Below, piece after piece: positions 34,014 to 44,843 of a DNA stretch of 64,000 nt. The stretch's first letter is position 1. The number at the start of each line of letters is the position of its first letter. Made by a program: the position numbers and the translations under genes. The DNA is taken from NCBI GenBank assembly GCA_013816405.1, contig JACDEL010000002.1, forward strand, positions 20,325 through 84,324. The letters run 5' to 3'. The stretch comes from Chloroflexota bacterium (GTDB lineage: Bacteria > Chloroflexota > Limnocylindria > QHBO01). The notes under the pieces were generated by a model. It searched no databases, had not been told where the DNA came from, and saw only the letters and a list, made by a program, of their open reading frames with translations.

Positions 34014-34721
34014 GTGAAGAGGCGCATCCTGGTGGTGGAGGACGATCGCACGCTGCGTCAGGCGCTCGTCTTCAACCTCGAGCGAGAAGGCTACGAGGTC
34101 CGCAGCGCGGTCGACGGCGAGCAGGCACTGGACGCGGCGCGTGACGGAGGGGTCGACCTGATGCTGCTCGACCTGATGCTCCCCGGCATGAGCGGCCTCG
34201 AGGTGCTGCGGACGATGCGCGGCGACGGTATCGATACGCCAGTCGTGATCCTGTCAGCGAAGGGAGGGGAGATCGACCGGGTGGTTGGACTCAAGGTTGG
34301 AGCCGATGATTACATCCCCAAGCCATTCAGCCGCCCAGAGCTCCTCGCCCGGGTCGAATCCGTCCTGCGCCGCCAGCGCCGATCCGAGGCGGGTGAGGCC
34401 CAGCGGCTCGCCGAGGTCCGCAGCGGCGCACTCATGATCGATCTCGGCCGGCACCTGGCAACCTTCGACGGCGCGCCCCTGCGCCTGACGACCAAGGAGT
34501 TCGAGCTCCTCTCCCACCTGGCGGCACATCCCGGTCGCATATTCACCCGCGACCAGCTGCTGACCCGCATCTGGCCATACGACTTCGGGGGTGACAGCCG
34601 GACCGTCGATGTGCACGTCAGCTGGCTGCGCTCGAAGCTGCGCGCGCTCGACGGGCACAACTACTTCCGGACCGTGCGCGGGGTCGGCTACGCCTTTTCG
34701 CCACGCCCAGATGTCGACTGA
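34014..34721 (+). CDS. PhoB/RegX3-type response regulator
   Basis: A 235-residue OmpR-class regulator. The receiver domain carries the acidic pair VVEDDRTLR and phosphoacceptor D53 in LLDLMLPG, with K in the YIPKPF loop. The winged-helix DNA-binding domain (about 135-230) has LTTKEFELLSHLAAHPGR. It likely drives the pst genes upstream. The GTG at 34014 is preferred for the normal MKRRILVVEDD start; a TTG at 34005 is possible. It overlaps the kinase gene by 11 nt. Confidence 0.93.
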   Translation: MKRRILVVEDDRTLRQALVFNLEREGYEVRSAVDGEQALDAARDGGVDLMLLDLMLPGMSGLEVLRTMRGDGIDTPVVILSAKGGEIDRVVGLKVGADDYIPKPFSRPELLARVESVLRRQRRSEAGEAQRLAEVRSGALMIDLGRHLATFDGAPLRLTTKEFELLSHLAAHPGRIFTRDQLLTRIWPYDFGGDSRTVDVHVSWLRSKLRALDGHNYFRTVRGVGYAFSPRPDVD

Positions 34722-35778
34722 TCCGCTGGACGCGGCCGCATTCGCGGCGCTCCTCGAGCGCACCGCCGGCGACATCCTCCTGATCATCGACGACCAGCTG
34801 CGCATCACGCGGGCCGGCGCCGGTGCTGCCGTGCTTACTCAGCGCCCCGCGGGGGAGCTGATCGGCATGAGCCTGATCGCCGCTTTCGGGTCGGCGCCCC
34901 TGGATGCCCTGGCACGACGGGCGGCAAGCGAGCGCTCCCCGTCGCTTGGCGAGGCTGACCTGGGACCGCGCGGCGGACGGGCATTCGCCGTCGACGCCGT
35001 CCCGCTCACCGGAGGAGAGCTGGTGCTGGCGCTGCACGAGATCACCGCCCTGCGCAGGGCGGAGCGCGTGCGCCGCGACTTCGTGACCAACATCAGCCAC
35101 GAGCTCCGCACGCCGCTGGCCTCCGTCAAGCTAATGGCCGAGACGCTGTCCGCCGGCGCGGTCGAGGACGCGGCCACCGCGGGCCAGTTCGCCGTCCAGA
35201 TCGAGCGGGAGGTGGATCACCTGGCGCAACTCGTGGCGGAGCTGCTCGACCTGTCCATGATCGAGTCTGGCGAGACCACGCTACGGCTCGAGCCGGTCGA
35301 CCCGACCACGGTGATCGCCGACGTGGCCGAGCGAATCGGGCCGGTCGCCGCACGGAGAGGGATCGCCGTCCAGCTCCTCCCCGAGCCTGAAGGGGTGGAG
35401 GCCCGGGTCAGCGCCGACGCGGGCCGATTGGGCCAGGCGCTCCTCAACCTTGCCCACAACGCGGTCAAGTACAACCGGCCGGGCGGCGAGGTGCGGCTGG
35501 GCTGGGAGTCATCCGCGGGCGGAGTGCGGTTCACCGTCGCCGACGACGGGATCGGGATCTCCGAGCCGCACCAGCAGCGGATCTTCGAGCGCTTCTACAA
35601 GGTCGACCGTTCCCGGGCGCAGGAGTCCGACGACGCGACGGGTGGGGGCAGTGCCGGACTGGGGCTCGCCATTGTGCGGCACATCGCCGAGGCGCACGGT
35701 GGCTCGGTTGGCGTGCGAAGCGTCGAGCGAGAGGGCTCGGTCTTCTGGGTCGAGCTGCCGCTCGCAGGACCCGCCTGA
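34711..35778 (+). CDS. PhoR-type sensor histidine kinase
   Basis: A 355-residue kinase. An N-terminal PAS-like domain (about 10-115) replaces membrane helices, so it appears cytoplasmic and probably senses through PhoU/Pst. The dimerisation domain carries the phosphorylated H130 in NISHELRTPLASVK. The ATPase domain has the N box NLAHNAVKYN, G1 DDGIGI, F box FERFYKVD and G2 GLGLAIVRHI. It overlaps the response regulator gene, forming a clear two-component pair. Confidence 0.93.
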   Translation: MSTDPLDAAAFAALLERTAGDILLIIDDQLRITRAGAGAAVLTQRPAGELIGMSLIAAFGSAPLDALARRAASERSPSLGEADLGPRGGRAFAVDAVPLTGGELVLALHEITALRRAERVRRDFVTNISHELRTPLASVKLMAETLSAGAVEDAATAGQFAVQIEREVDHLAQLVAELLDLSMIESGETTLRLEPVDPTTVIADVAERIGPVAARRGIAVQLLPEPEGVEARVSADAGRLGQALLNLAHNAVKYNRPGGEVRLGWESSAGGVRFTVADDGIGISEPHQQRIFERFYKVDRSRAQESDDATGGGSAGLGLAIVRHIAEAHGGSVGVRSVEREGSVFWVELPLAGPA

Positions 35779-35797
35779 TATAGTTGTCGGGTCAACC

Positions 35798-36256
35798 ATG
35801 AGCACCCAGCACGCGATCCCTGGACCCCGCGACCCACGCCTCGAGACGTGGCGGTCGTTCCTGGTCGCGCATGCCCAGATTCGCCGCCAGCTCGAACGGG
35901 AGCTGCAGGCTGAGCAATCGCTTGGCCTGGGCGAGTACGAAGTGCTGCTGCTCCTTGCACGCGCCGATGACCGCCAGCTGCGCATGAGCGAGCTCGCGGA
36001 TCGGCTAGTGCTCTCGCGCAGCGGCGTGACGCGCCTGGTCGACCGACTGGAGGCGGATTCATTGGTCGAGCGCACCTCGTGCGCCACCGACCGGCGCGGC
36101 TCGTGGGCGACCCTGACCGACGCCGGGCACCAGCGGCTGCGACGCGCCTCTCCCACTCACCTCCGCGGAGTGGGAGCACATTTCCTCGACCGCATCCCGC
36201 GTGCCGAGCTCGACGCCCTGCAGCGCACGCTCGACCGCGTCCTCGACGAGGCTTAG
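35798..36256 (+). CDS. MarR-family transcriptional regulator
   Basis: A 152-residue MarR-type winged-helix repressor. Recognition helices are in MSELADRLVLSRSGVTRLVDRLEADSLV, followed by the wing DRRGSWATLTDAG. It follows the PhoR-like kinase by 19 nt; that gap contains GTTG-N6-CAAC (35783-35796), a weak possible autoregulatory dyad. It ends tail-to-tail with ccmI, overlapping by 4 nt. Ligand and targets are unknown. Confidence 0.9.
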   Translation: MSTQHAIPGPRDPRLETWRSFLVAHAQIRRQLERELQAEQSLGLGEYEVLLLLARADDRQLRMSELADRLVLSRSGVTRLVDRLEADSLVERTSCATDRRGSWATLTDAGHQRLRRASPTHLRGVGAHFLDRIPRAELDALQRTLDRVLDEA

Positions 36257-37155
36257 CCCCCCGGCGCCGCGCTTGCTCCCAGCAGCTCCCCGGCGGCCTC
36301 CGCTCGCAGGCTGCTGACCATCGACGCGCGACCGTCGCCAGGCGCCAGCTGCAGGAACCGATCGAACTGGCGCACCGCCGTCGCATTGTCACCCCGTCGG
36401 AAGGCGATCACCCCAAGGTAGAACGGGATGTCCGGCTCATCGGGGCTGGCGATGGTGGCGTATGAATCGGTCGCCGCCTGAGCGTCGTCGTAGTGGGCCG
36501 TCACTAGGTACGCGTTGATCAGGCGCCGATATGCCGAATGGTTCTCAGGCTGCAGGGCAAGCAGGATCTGGAGCGCGACTGCCGCTCGCTGCAGATCGTC
36601 CGACGAGTCACCCGCCAGGTAGGCATCGGCCAGGTCGGAGACCACCTTTGTGTCCTGCGGGTTCGCGGCGAACAGGTCCAGCAGCCGCTGGACCTCGGCC
36701 TGACGATCCGCCTCCTGCGCTCTGGCGTCGGCAAGCGCCTGGTTCACAACCGTGCGCTGGGACAGGCCGATGGAGCCGGGCAGGGCGAAGCCGACCAGCA
36801 GGGCAAGCGCAATCAGCGCCCCGAGTCCCACGATCATTCCCCTGCCGTGCCGCTGCGGCACTGCGCTAGGCGAGGTTTCGACCGGCGTTGACTTGAGCGT
36901 TTCCGCCGCCCGCGCCTCGGCCTCGGCGCGCTCCCGCTCATACGATGCATCATCCAGCGATCCAGCCCGACGGTCCGCCTCAACGTCGAGCAACGCGTCC
37001 AGGGCGACCTGGTGGCGCAGCGCATGGCCCTCGGCCTCCGCCCGCGTGTCGAAGGTGACCGTCTGCGGGCCTGAACGCAGCAGTGGCCAGGCGATGGCGG
37101 CCGCCACGGCCAGCCCAATCGCCGCCAGGAGGGCCCACTGCGCGAGGTCAGACAT
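36253..37155 (-). CDS. ccmI: Cytochrome c maturation TPR protein CcmI
   Basis: A 300-residue protein with two membrane helices (about 5-24 and 107-130) separated by a cytoplasmic loop, then a periplasmic TPR region (about 140-290) including HYDDAQAATDSY and RGDNATAVRQFDRFLQLAP. CcmI/CycH proteins hold apocytochrome c for heme attachment. The ATG overlaps the ccmH stop by 8 nt. It is the last gene of the ccm operon. Confidence 0.88.
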   Translation of the reverse strand: MSDLAQWALLAAIGLAVAAAIAWPLLRSGPQTVTFDTRAEAEGHALRHQVALDALLDVEADRRAGSLDDASYERERAEAEARAAETLKSTPVETSPSAVPQRHGRGMIVGLGALIALALLVGFALPGSIGLSQRTVVNQALADARAQEADRQAEVQRLLDLFAANPQDTKVVSDLADAYLAGDSSDDLQRAAVALQILLALQPENHSAYRRLINAYLVTAHYDDAQAATDSYATIASPDEPDIPFYLGVIAFRRGDNATAVRQFDRFLQLAPGDGRASMVSSLRAEAAGELLGASAAPGG

Positions 37156-37609
37156 CGAGGCGCTCGACCTCGTCGCGGACCTGCTCACGGAGGCCCGGAC
37201 CGGGGGCCGGCAGCGCGGACGCGACGGCCACTCCGCCTCGTCGCCACCACCAGGCGAAGACACCAACCCCCACCAGGATTGCCACGACCGGGACCCACCA
37301 GACGAATGGCGAAGTGGGCACCAGCAGGATCCAGTCCCCATATCGGGCCACGAAATAAGCGCGAACCTGTTCCGGCGTCCGGCCGGCATCCAGCTGCTCG
37401 ACGATCTGGCGTCGAATGTTGGCGGCCGCGGCGGTCTGCGACTCGGCCACCGAGAGCGCCTGGCAGTCCGGGCAGCGCAGCTCCCGGGCCAGCTGCTGAG
37501 CCTGCTGGGCCTGGGTGGGCGCAGCGGCAGGCCGAACCAGTTCGAGCAGTACCACCCCGCCCAGAGCCAGCAGAGCAGCAATGGCCACCGGGAGCGCAAG
37601 GCGCCTCAT
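37148..37609 (-). CDS. ccmH: Cytochrome c maturation thiol-reductase CcmH
   Basis: A 153-residue CcmH/CycL protein. An N-terminal helix is followed by the periplasmic three-helix domain with the redox pair C46-x2-C49 in ELRCPDCQALSV, and a second helix at about 105-122. It reduces the CxxCH motif of apocytochromes. Start and stop both overlap neighbours (4 nt with ccmG, 8 nt with ccmI). Length is normal. Confidence 0.93.
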   Translation of the reverse strand: MRRLALPVAIAALLALGGVVLLELVRPAAAPTQAQQAQQLARELRCPDCQALSVAESQTAAAANIRRQIVEQLDAGRTPEQVRAYFVARYGDWILLVPTSPFVWWVPVVAILVGVGVFAWWWRRGGVAVASALPAPGPGLREQVRDEVERLDV

Positions 37610-38139
37610 GGCTCTATCCCCAGCGCTGCAAGCTCCTCGGCGACCACGGCGGCGGTGAGCGGACCGACGTGGCGAGCAACCACGATCCCCTGCGAATTCA
37701 CGAAGAAGGTCTCCGGTGGACCGGTCACGCCGTAGTCGATCGAGACGCCGCCATCGGCGTTGAGGAGATTCGGCCAACTCACCTGTCCGTAGCGAGCCAG
37801 GAAGGCGCGGGCACCATCGGTGGTGTCATTGACCAACACCCCGACCATCTGCAGCTCCCCGACGTGGCGCGCGGCAAGATCCAGCAGGACCGGGTGCTCG
37901 TCCACGCACGAGGGAATGCAATAGCTGGCCCAGAAGTTGACGATCGCCGGCTTGCCGGCCAGCTCCGCTGACGAGAACTGGCCCCCTGCCAGGGTCGTCC
38001 CTGCAAAGGCGGGCATCGGCTTGCCGACCAGCGGAGACGGGATGAGCCGCGGGTCGTGCCCCAGCCCCGTGAACAGGAGCCAGCCGACCGGCACCACCAG
38101 CAGTGGCACGAGGAGCCAGCGAAGCCAGCGGGTTCGCAT
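37606..38139 (-). CDS. ccmG: CcmG/DsbE-type thioredoxin-like protein with CX3C site
   Basis: A 177-residue membrane-anchored periplasmic thioredoxin-like protein. The N-terminal helix (about 7-25) is followed by the redoxin fold (GKPAIVNFWAS, and the cis-Pro region GPPETFFV). The active site reads YCIPSC, C74-x3-C78, one residue longer than the WCxxC of normal CcmG. Position between ccmF and ccmH identifies its role as reductant for CcmH or apocytochrome; the spacing is unusual. Confidence 0.88.
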   Translation of the reverse strand: MRTRWLRWLLVPLLVVPVGWLLFTGLGHDPRLIPSPLVGKPMPAFAGTTLAGGQFSSAELAGKPAIVNFWASYCIPSCVDEHPVLLDLAARHVGELQMVGVLVNDTTDGARAFLARYGQVSWPNLLNADGGVSIDYGVTGPPETFFVNSQGIVVARHVGPLTAAVVAEELAALGIEP

Positions 38140-38142
38140 CGG

Positions 38143-40118
<1,976 letters not shown>

Positions 40119-40122
<4 letters not shown>

Positions 40123-40580
40123 GAGCCGGGGTCGAAGGCCCGGGTCGGCAGCCCGCCCTGGGACGGGGCGACGTAGTTCTCGTCGTGCTTGACAATCACC
40201 TGGGATGCCTCGAAGACGCCATCGGCACCAAGCTCGCCCTCCACGACAGCCCCGATCCCCTCGCGGAACGATCGGGTCGGAGCGGTGGCCGCATGCACCG
40301 AGATCTCAGTGGTGCCATCGGTCAGGACGAAGGTCAGCTCAGGCGCCTCACCGGAGATGGTCCCGACCTTCACCAGGCCGCCGAGCCGCTCCGTCTTGCC
40401 CACCTCGGCCGGCCCGCGCGCCAGCAGCTCCGTCGGAGTCAGGTAGTAGACGAGCGCGTTGCCAACGCTGCTGAAGGCCAGGTAGGCGATCACGGCGACC
40501 ACGATGGCCACGCCAATCAGGAGGCCCCATCGACGGCCACGCGGCGGCAGGGGCGGCAGGACCGGCCTAGCCAGGGTCAT
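40119..40580 (-). CDS. ccmE: Heme chaperone CcmE
   Basis: A 153-residue periplasmic heme chaperone with one N-terminal anchor helix (about 18-35) and an OB-fold domain. The covalent heme site is the standard VKHDENY, with H132 and Y136, so it belongs to the histidine type and not the CxxxY type. It overlaps ccmF by 4 nt and ccmD by 4 nt. Confidence 0.95.
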
Positions 40581-40714
40581 TCAGGAAGGTCGACGTTGTT
40601 GCGCCGCACTGTGTCGCGGGCGATGCGCAGCCGGCGCGCCAGAAGCGCGGCGTACAGGCCCATCCCGCCCAGGATCACTCCATAGGCAGCGAGCACGAAT
40701 CCGGCACTGGTCAT
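40577..40714 (-). CDS. ccmD: CcmD-like small membrane protein
   Basis: A 45-residue protein with one membrane helix (about 5-26) and a basic cytoplasmic end (ARRLRIARDTVRRN). CcmD is the small partner that releases holo-CcmE from the CcmABC complex. The call rests on size, topology and position between ccmC and ccmE, overlapping each by 4 nt. Confidence 0.82.
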   Translation of the reverse strand: MTSAGFVLAAYGVILGGMGLYAALLARRLRIARDTVRRNNVDLPE

Positions 40715-41448
40715 CTCGCCGGCTCCTCGGCGGCTGCGGCGCCGGGGAGCGCCAGGCGGGCAGTCTGGACAAGGCCGCGGCGGGCATCCTCTTCCAGCTG
40801 CCATTCGAGGCGCGCCAGCTGGTAGCGCCGGATGAGGAGATAGGCCCAGACCAGCGTGAACGCGGCGAGCATGGCCAGCAGCGCCAGCACGAACTGGAGC
40901 GGGGCGCTGGGATTGAGGATCTTCGACGGGTCGCCGATGGTCGGCCCCTGGTGCAGGCCGCGCCACCACAGGACGCTGAAGTGCACGATCGGGATGTCGA
41001 CCGCCGCAATGAGCCCCACCACCGCGGCGCGCGCTGCACGGCGAGCGGGGTCATCGGTCAGCCGGCGCAGGAGGAGGTAGCCGATGTACAGCGCCAGCAA
41101 CAGCGCGGTCGTGGTCAGGCGCGGATCCTCCCACTGCCAATAGACGCCCCACACTGGCCGGCCCCACATCATCCCGCCCCAGATGGCGAAGGCGGTGAAC
41201 ATAACCCCGACTTCGGCACCGGCCAGCGCCAGCGCGTCGAGGCGGAGGTCGCGCCGGATGAGGTAGCCAAGCCCGGCCAGCGCGGTCACGCCGAACGAGG
41301 CATAGGCAATCCAGGCCGATGCAACATGCACATACATGATTCGCTGGGCGTCGCCCTGATTGAGGTCGGCGGGCACGACGAACAGCCCGTTGACCGCTGC
41401 CCCGATGACAGCCGCCAGCGCCACGAACCCCAGGATGCGGGTCTTCAT
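40711..41448 (-). CDS. ccmC: Heme handling protein CcmC
   Basis: A 245-residue membrane protein (six helices) that presents heme to CcmE. The tryptophan-rich WGRPVWGVYWQWEDPRLT, a histidine in MYVHVASAWIAY and one in IVHFSVLWWRGLHQG are the heme-binding hallmarks. A longer-than-usual charged C-terminal tail follows the last helix. The ATG at 41448 overlaps the ccmB stop by 1 nt; a longer frame upstream is within ccmB. Confidence 0.95.
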   Translation of the reverse strand: MKTRILGFVALAAVIGAAVNGLFVVPADLNQGDAQRIMYVHVASAWIAYASFGVTALAGLGYLIRRDLRLDALALAGAEVGVMFTAFAIWGGMMWGRPVWGVYWQWEDPRLTTTALLLALYIGYLLLRRLTDDPARRAARAAVVGLIAAVDIPIVHFSVLWWRGLHQGPTIGDPSKILNPSAPLQFVLALLAMLAAFTLVWAYLLIRRYQLARLEWQLEEDARRGLVQTARLALPGAAAAEEPAR

Positions 41449-42137
41449 CAGTCCTCCAGCAGGAAGCCGTACGTGCCGGCCCCGACCACCAGCATGATGA
41501 CGTCGAACGCGACGAGCAGCTGGAGCCACGATCCCAGCTCCCCGAGCGGATCGCCGCTTAACGACGCGGCCGTAGCCTTCACGGCGGCAAGGAGGAGCGG
41601 CGCGACGACCGGCAGCATCAGGAGCGGCAGCATCACCTCGCGCGCGCGCATCCGCACCGTCAGTCCCGCGTACGCCGTGCCGATCGCCGCGAAGCCGATG
41701 GCGCCCAGCGCGACCGCAATGAGAAGCGGCAGCCAGGCTGTCCCGATCGGGATCGCATACAGGATCGCGACGATCGGCAGCAGGAGGCCCCCGAGTACTA
41801 GCATCACAGCCGCCCCGGCCAGGGCCTTGCCGGCGTAGATCGCGCGACGGTCGACGGGGTAAAGGGCGAGCTGCTCGAACGCCCCGTCATCGGCCTCGAG
41901 CTGGTGCAGGCGCGCCATGGTGAGCAGACCGCCGAAGACGATCGCCAGCCAGAGGAGGCCGGGCGCCGCTTCGGCGAGGCGCCGTGAATCAGGGCCGAGC
42001 GCGAAGCCGAAGAGGAGGAGCACCAATGCGGCGAAGAAGAGGGTCGAGCCTGCGGCCTGCCTGCCGCGCAGCTCGGAAATGGCGTCCTTGCGGGCAATCG
42101 CCATCGCCACCGCCAGGCCCTGCCGCAGGCCGTTCAT
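41448..42137 (-). CDS. ccmB: ABC transporter membrane subunit CcmB
   Basis: A 229-residue membrane protein with six helices, forming with CcmA and CcmC the ATP-driven complex that frees holo-CcmE. It matches the family in ARKDAISELRGR, the FGGLLTMARLHQLEADDGA loop and REVMLPLLMLPVVAPLLLA. It overlaps ccmA by 4 nt and ccmC by 1 nt. Confidence 0.94.
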   Translation of the reverse strand: MNGLRQGLAVAMAIARKDAISELRGRQAAGSTLFFAALVLLLFGFALGPDSRRLAEAAPGLLWLAIVFGGLLTMARLHQLEADDGAFEQLALYPVDRRAIYAGKALAGAAVMLVLGGLLLPIVAILYAIPIGTAWLPLLIAVALGAIGFAAIGTAYAGLTVRMRAREVMLPLLMLPVVAPLLLAAVKATAASLSGDPLGELGSWLQLLVAFDVIMLVVGAGTYGFLLED

Positions 42138-42913
42138 CGGTCCATCCTGGCGACGGCCACGCGTGGTCGCTGCCTGGCGCCGACCGGCCCCGCGCTGGCT
42201 CCAGCACCGCTCACCTCCGCCAGCAGCCCGCCCTCCAGTCGGACCGTGGCGTCAGCCATGCTGGACACGCGTTCAGCCTGGTGCGAGGCGACCATGACGG
42301 TCACCCCCGCCTCCTTCCAGAGGCCGATGAGCCGATCCACGAGGGCCATCCCATCCCCGTCGAGGGCGGCGTGCGGCTCGTCGAGGAGGAGCAGCGACGG
42401 GCGCGCCACGAGGACGCGGGCCAGCGCGAGGCGCTTGCGCATCCCGGCCGAGAAGGTGCACACGCGTTGACCTGCATGGCCATCCAGCCCGACCGTTGCC
42501 AGGGCTTCGCGAGACACCTCGCCGCCTTCCCGCTCGCCCCAGCCGAACATGGTGGCCGCGAAGCGGAGGTTCTCCTCTGCGGTCAGGTCGTCGTAGTGCG
42601 CGGTGGCGTGCGATAGATAGACGGCACGTCCACGCACAAGCTCCGGCTCGCGGAGGGCATCGATGCCGTCGATTGCGAGGGTGCCGTACGACGGGCGGAT
42701 GGCCGTGGCGAGGATCCGGAGCAGGGTCGTCTTGCCCGCCCCATTCGGTCCCAGGAGCGCGACGGTTCGACCGATCTCGACCGTCAACGAAACCCCGGCG
42801 AGCGCGGCGCTGCGACCAAAGAGGCGCGCCAGCTCGACGGTGGCAACCGCCGGAGGGATGGTCCCGAGCGTCCCGGCGAGCCGGGGCGCGACGTAGATGG
42901 TGGTCTGCGGCAT
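42134..42913 (-). CDS. ccmA: ABC transporter ATPase CcmA
   Basis: A 259-residue ATPase, first gene of the ccm operon. Walker A GPNGAGKTTLLR, signature FSAGMRKRLALARV (the variant typical of CcmA-like exporters), Walker B LLLLDEPHAALD, and switch histidine in VMVASHQAE. It carries a ~25-residue N-terminal extension. It is divergent from ctaG across a 98-nt intergenic region. Confidence 0.93.
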   Translation of the reverse strand: MPQTTIYVAPRLAGTLGTIPPAVATVELARLFGRSAALAGVSLTVEIGRTVALLGPNGAGKTTLLRILATAIRPSYGTLAIDGIDALREPELVRGRAVYLSHATAHYDDLTAEENLRFAATMFGWGEREGGEVSREALATVGLDGHAGQRVCTFSAGMRKRLALARVLVARPSLLLLDEPHAALDGDGMALVDRLIGLWKEAGVTVMVASHQAERVSSMADATVRLEGGLLAEVSGAGASAGPVGARQRPRVAVARMDR

Positions 42914-42962
42914 GCTCGACGGCGGGGGCGGATGATGGATGGAGGCTGAGTGTGCGGCCCGG

Positions 42963-42968
42963 GATAAT
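42963..42968 (+). promoter_or_regulatory. Possible -10 box for ctaG
   Basis: GATAAT lies 44 nt before the ctaG ATG in the ccmA/ctaG divergent region. No convincing -35 partner is seen. Tentative. Confidence 0.25.
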
Positions 42969-43011
42969 GGGCGTCAACTCGGGCGACCCCGAAAATGGGC
43001 GATCATGAGGG

Positions 43012-43893
43012 ATGCTTCGCGAGCCGGACCTCGGAACAATCCTCTCGTCCTGGTCCGCCGACCCGATGCCGTGGATCGGGATCATCTTGGCGACGGCTCT
43101 TTACCTGGCCGCGGTGCGGATCGTCGATCGAGCTCACCCGGCGACCCGGGTGCCGAGATGGCGCATCGGCGCATGGCTGGCGGGCGTGGCCACGATCGCG
43201 CTTGCCCTGGTCTCGGCGGTCGACATCTATGCCGAAAGCCTCTTCGCGGTGCACATGTTCCAGCACCTCCTGCTGGCAATGGTTGCCCCTCCGCTCCTGG
43301 CGCTCGGTGCGCCGATGACGCTCGCCCTGCGGGCCGCGAGCGCCAACCTCCGCCGCTCAATTCTTGTCCCCATCCTCCACTCCGGGCCAGTGCGGGCGAT
43401 CTCGTTGCCCCCGGTCGGCTGGACCGTGTTCGCCGTCGTCATGTGGCTCACCCATTTCAGCCCGCTCTTCAATGCCGCCCTCGAGAACGAAGCGCTACAT
43501 TCGGCCGAGCACCTGCTCTACCTGGTGGCGGGCGTGCTCTTCTGGTGGCCGGTGATCGGGGCCGACCCGATGCGATGGCGACTGAGCCCAATCGGGCGGA
43601 TGGTCTACCTTGTCGCGCAGATGCCGATCAACACCGCGGTGGGGCTCGCGATCTACTTCGCGCCGGCCATCCTGTACCCTCATTACGCGTCCCTCGGCAG
43701 GACCTGGGGACCCGATCCGCTCACCGACCAGCAGCTCGCCGGCATCGTCATGTGGGGAATCGGGGACGTGATCCTGCTGGGCGCGCTGGTTCTCGCCATC
43801 GAAGCCTGGCTGAGGGCCGATGAGAAGCGCAGTCGCAGGACCCGGGAGCGAGCCGTCCAAGATGTGGAGCGAGCGTCAGTTGAAGGCAGCTAG
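43012..43893 (+). CDS. ctaG: Cytochrome c oxidase assembly factor CtaG (caa3 type)
   Basis: A 293-residue membrane protein with seven or more helices of the caa3_CtaG family, needed for copper delivery to aa3/caa3 oxidases in Gram-positive-type bacteria. Conserved histidines are in AVHMFQHLLLAMVAPP, VMWLTHFSPLFNAALEN and LHSAEHLLYLVAG. GAGGG sits close to the ATG. It runs into the following lipoprotein gene and lies 1.6 kb from coxBAC, consistent with its role. Confidence 0.92.
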   Translation: MLREPDLGTILSSWSADPMPWIGIILATALYLAAVRIVDRAHPATRVPRWRIGAWLAGVATIALALVSAVDIYAESLFAVHMFQHLLLAMVAPPLLALGAPMTLALRAASANLRRSILVPILHSGPVRAISLPPVGWTVFAVVMWLTHFSPLFNAALENEALHSAEHLLYLVAGVLFWWPVIGADPMRWRLSPIGRMVYLVAQMPINTAVGLAIYFAPAILYPHYASLGRTWGPDPLTDQQLAGIVMWGIGDVILLGALVLAIEAWLRADEKRSRRTRERAVQDVERASVEGS

Positions 43894-44833
43894 CCGTCGT
43901 GGCTGGGCATGCGTCGCCGCCATCGGTCTCCTCCTGGTCGCCTGTTCGGGTCCGGCTGCCAGCGTCGCGCCTTCGGACGCTGGGCAATACCCGGGTTGGC
44001 CGGGAAGCGGCACCGTGGTCGCCAACGGCGACTTCATTCCGGTCATCGTCTCGGCCGAGGTCGGCACCGGCCACAGCCGCCTGATGATCACGCTGCAGGA
44101 CGATGCCGGCCGTTCGCTCGCTGCTCCGGCAGTCACGGTTCAGGAGCGATTCTTCGACCTTGCCGCCAGCACCGACACGCCGGTCAGCCAGGTCGACGGC
44201 ACCTTCCGCTGGCTCATTCCGGACACAAAGGCGATCTACACCTCCTCCGCCGATTTCGCCCGTGCCGGCGAGTGGGGAATCGAGGTCATCGGCCAGGAGG
44301 CAGGCAAGCCGGATCGAACGGCTCGCGCGACCTTCTCAGTGCGCGAGAAGACGGATACGCCGGCGATCGGTGCGGACGCGCCCCCTTCCGACACGCTGAC
44401 CGCGACCGATCCGACGGCAATTGCAGCGATCTCGACCGACACGGCACCTGATCCCGCCTTCTACGGCCTCTCGGTCAAGGGCGCCATCGCGACCGACAAG
44501 CCATTCGTGCTCGTCTTCGCCACGCCGCTCTTCTGTACCAGCGGAACGTGCGGCCCGGCGCTCGACCTCGTCAAGCAGGTTGCGCCGGACTACGCCGGCC
44601 GGGTGACCTTTATCCACGTCGAGCCTTACCTGCTCCAGGTGATCGATGGGCGAACCCAGCCGAAGCTCGACGCACTCGGCCATCCGCAACCGGTCAGGGC
44701 CGCCGTGGAGTGGGGCCTTCCGACCGAGCCGTACGTATTCGTGGTGGACGCGCAGGGCAAGGTCGCCGCCAAGTTCGAGGGGATGGCCTACCCCGATGAG
44801 CTGACAGCCGCCCTGGACGCCGCCCTCCCCTGA
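43862..44833 (+). CDS. Lipoprotein with C-terminal thioredoxin-like domain
   Basis: A 323-residue secreted lipoprotein: lipobox LLLVAC (Cys28), a beta-rich middle (about 45-165) and a C-terminal redoxin-like domain (about 200-320) with two cysteines in CTSGTC (C225 and C230, CX4C). A role in thiol or copper handling for oxidase assembly is suggested by position between ctaG and coxC. The ATG overlaps the end of ctaG by 32 nt, which is long but gives the only complete signal peptide. Confidence 0.78.
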   Translation: MWSERQLKAASRRGWACVAAIGLLLVACSGPAASVAPSDAGQYPGWPGSGTVVANGDFIPVIVSAEVGTGHSRLMITLQDDAGRSLAAPAVTVQERFFDLAASTDTPVSQVDGTFRWLIPDTKAIYTSSADFARAGEWGIEVIGQEAGKPDRTARATFSVREKTDTPAIGADAPPSDTLTATDPTAIAAISTDTAPDPAFYGLSVKGAIATDKPFVLVFATPLFCTSGTCGPALDLVKQVAPDYAGRVTFIHVEPYLLQVIDGRTQPKLDALGHPQPVRAAVEWGLPTEPYVFVVDAQGKVAAKFEGMAYPDELTAALDAALP

Positions 44834-44843
44834 GTCGGGCCGG

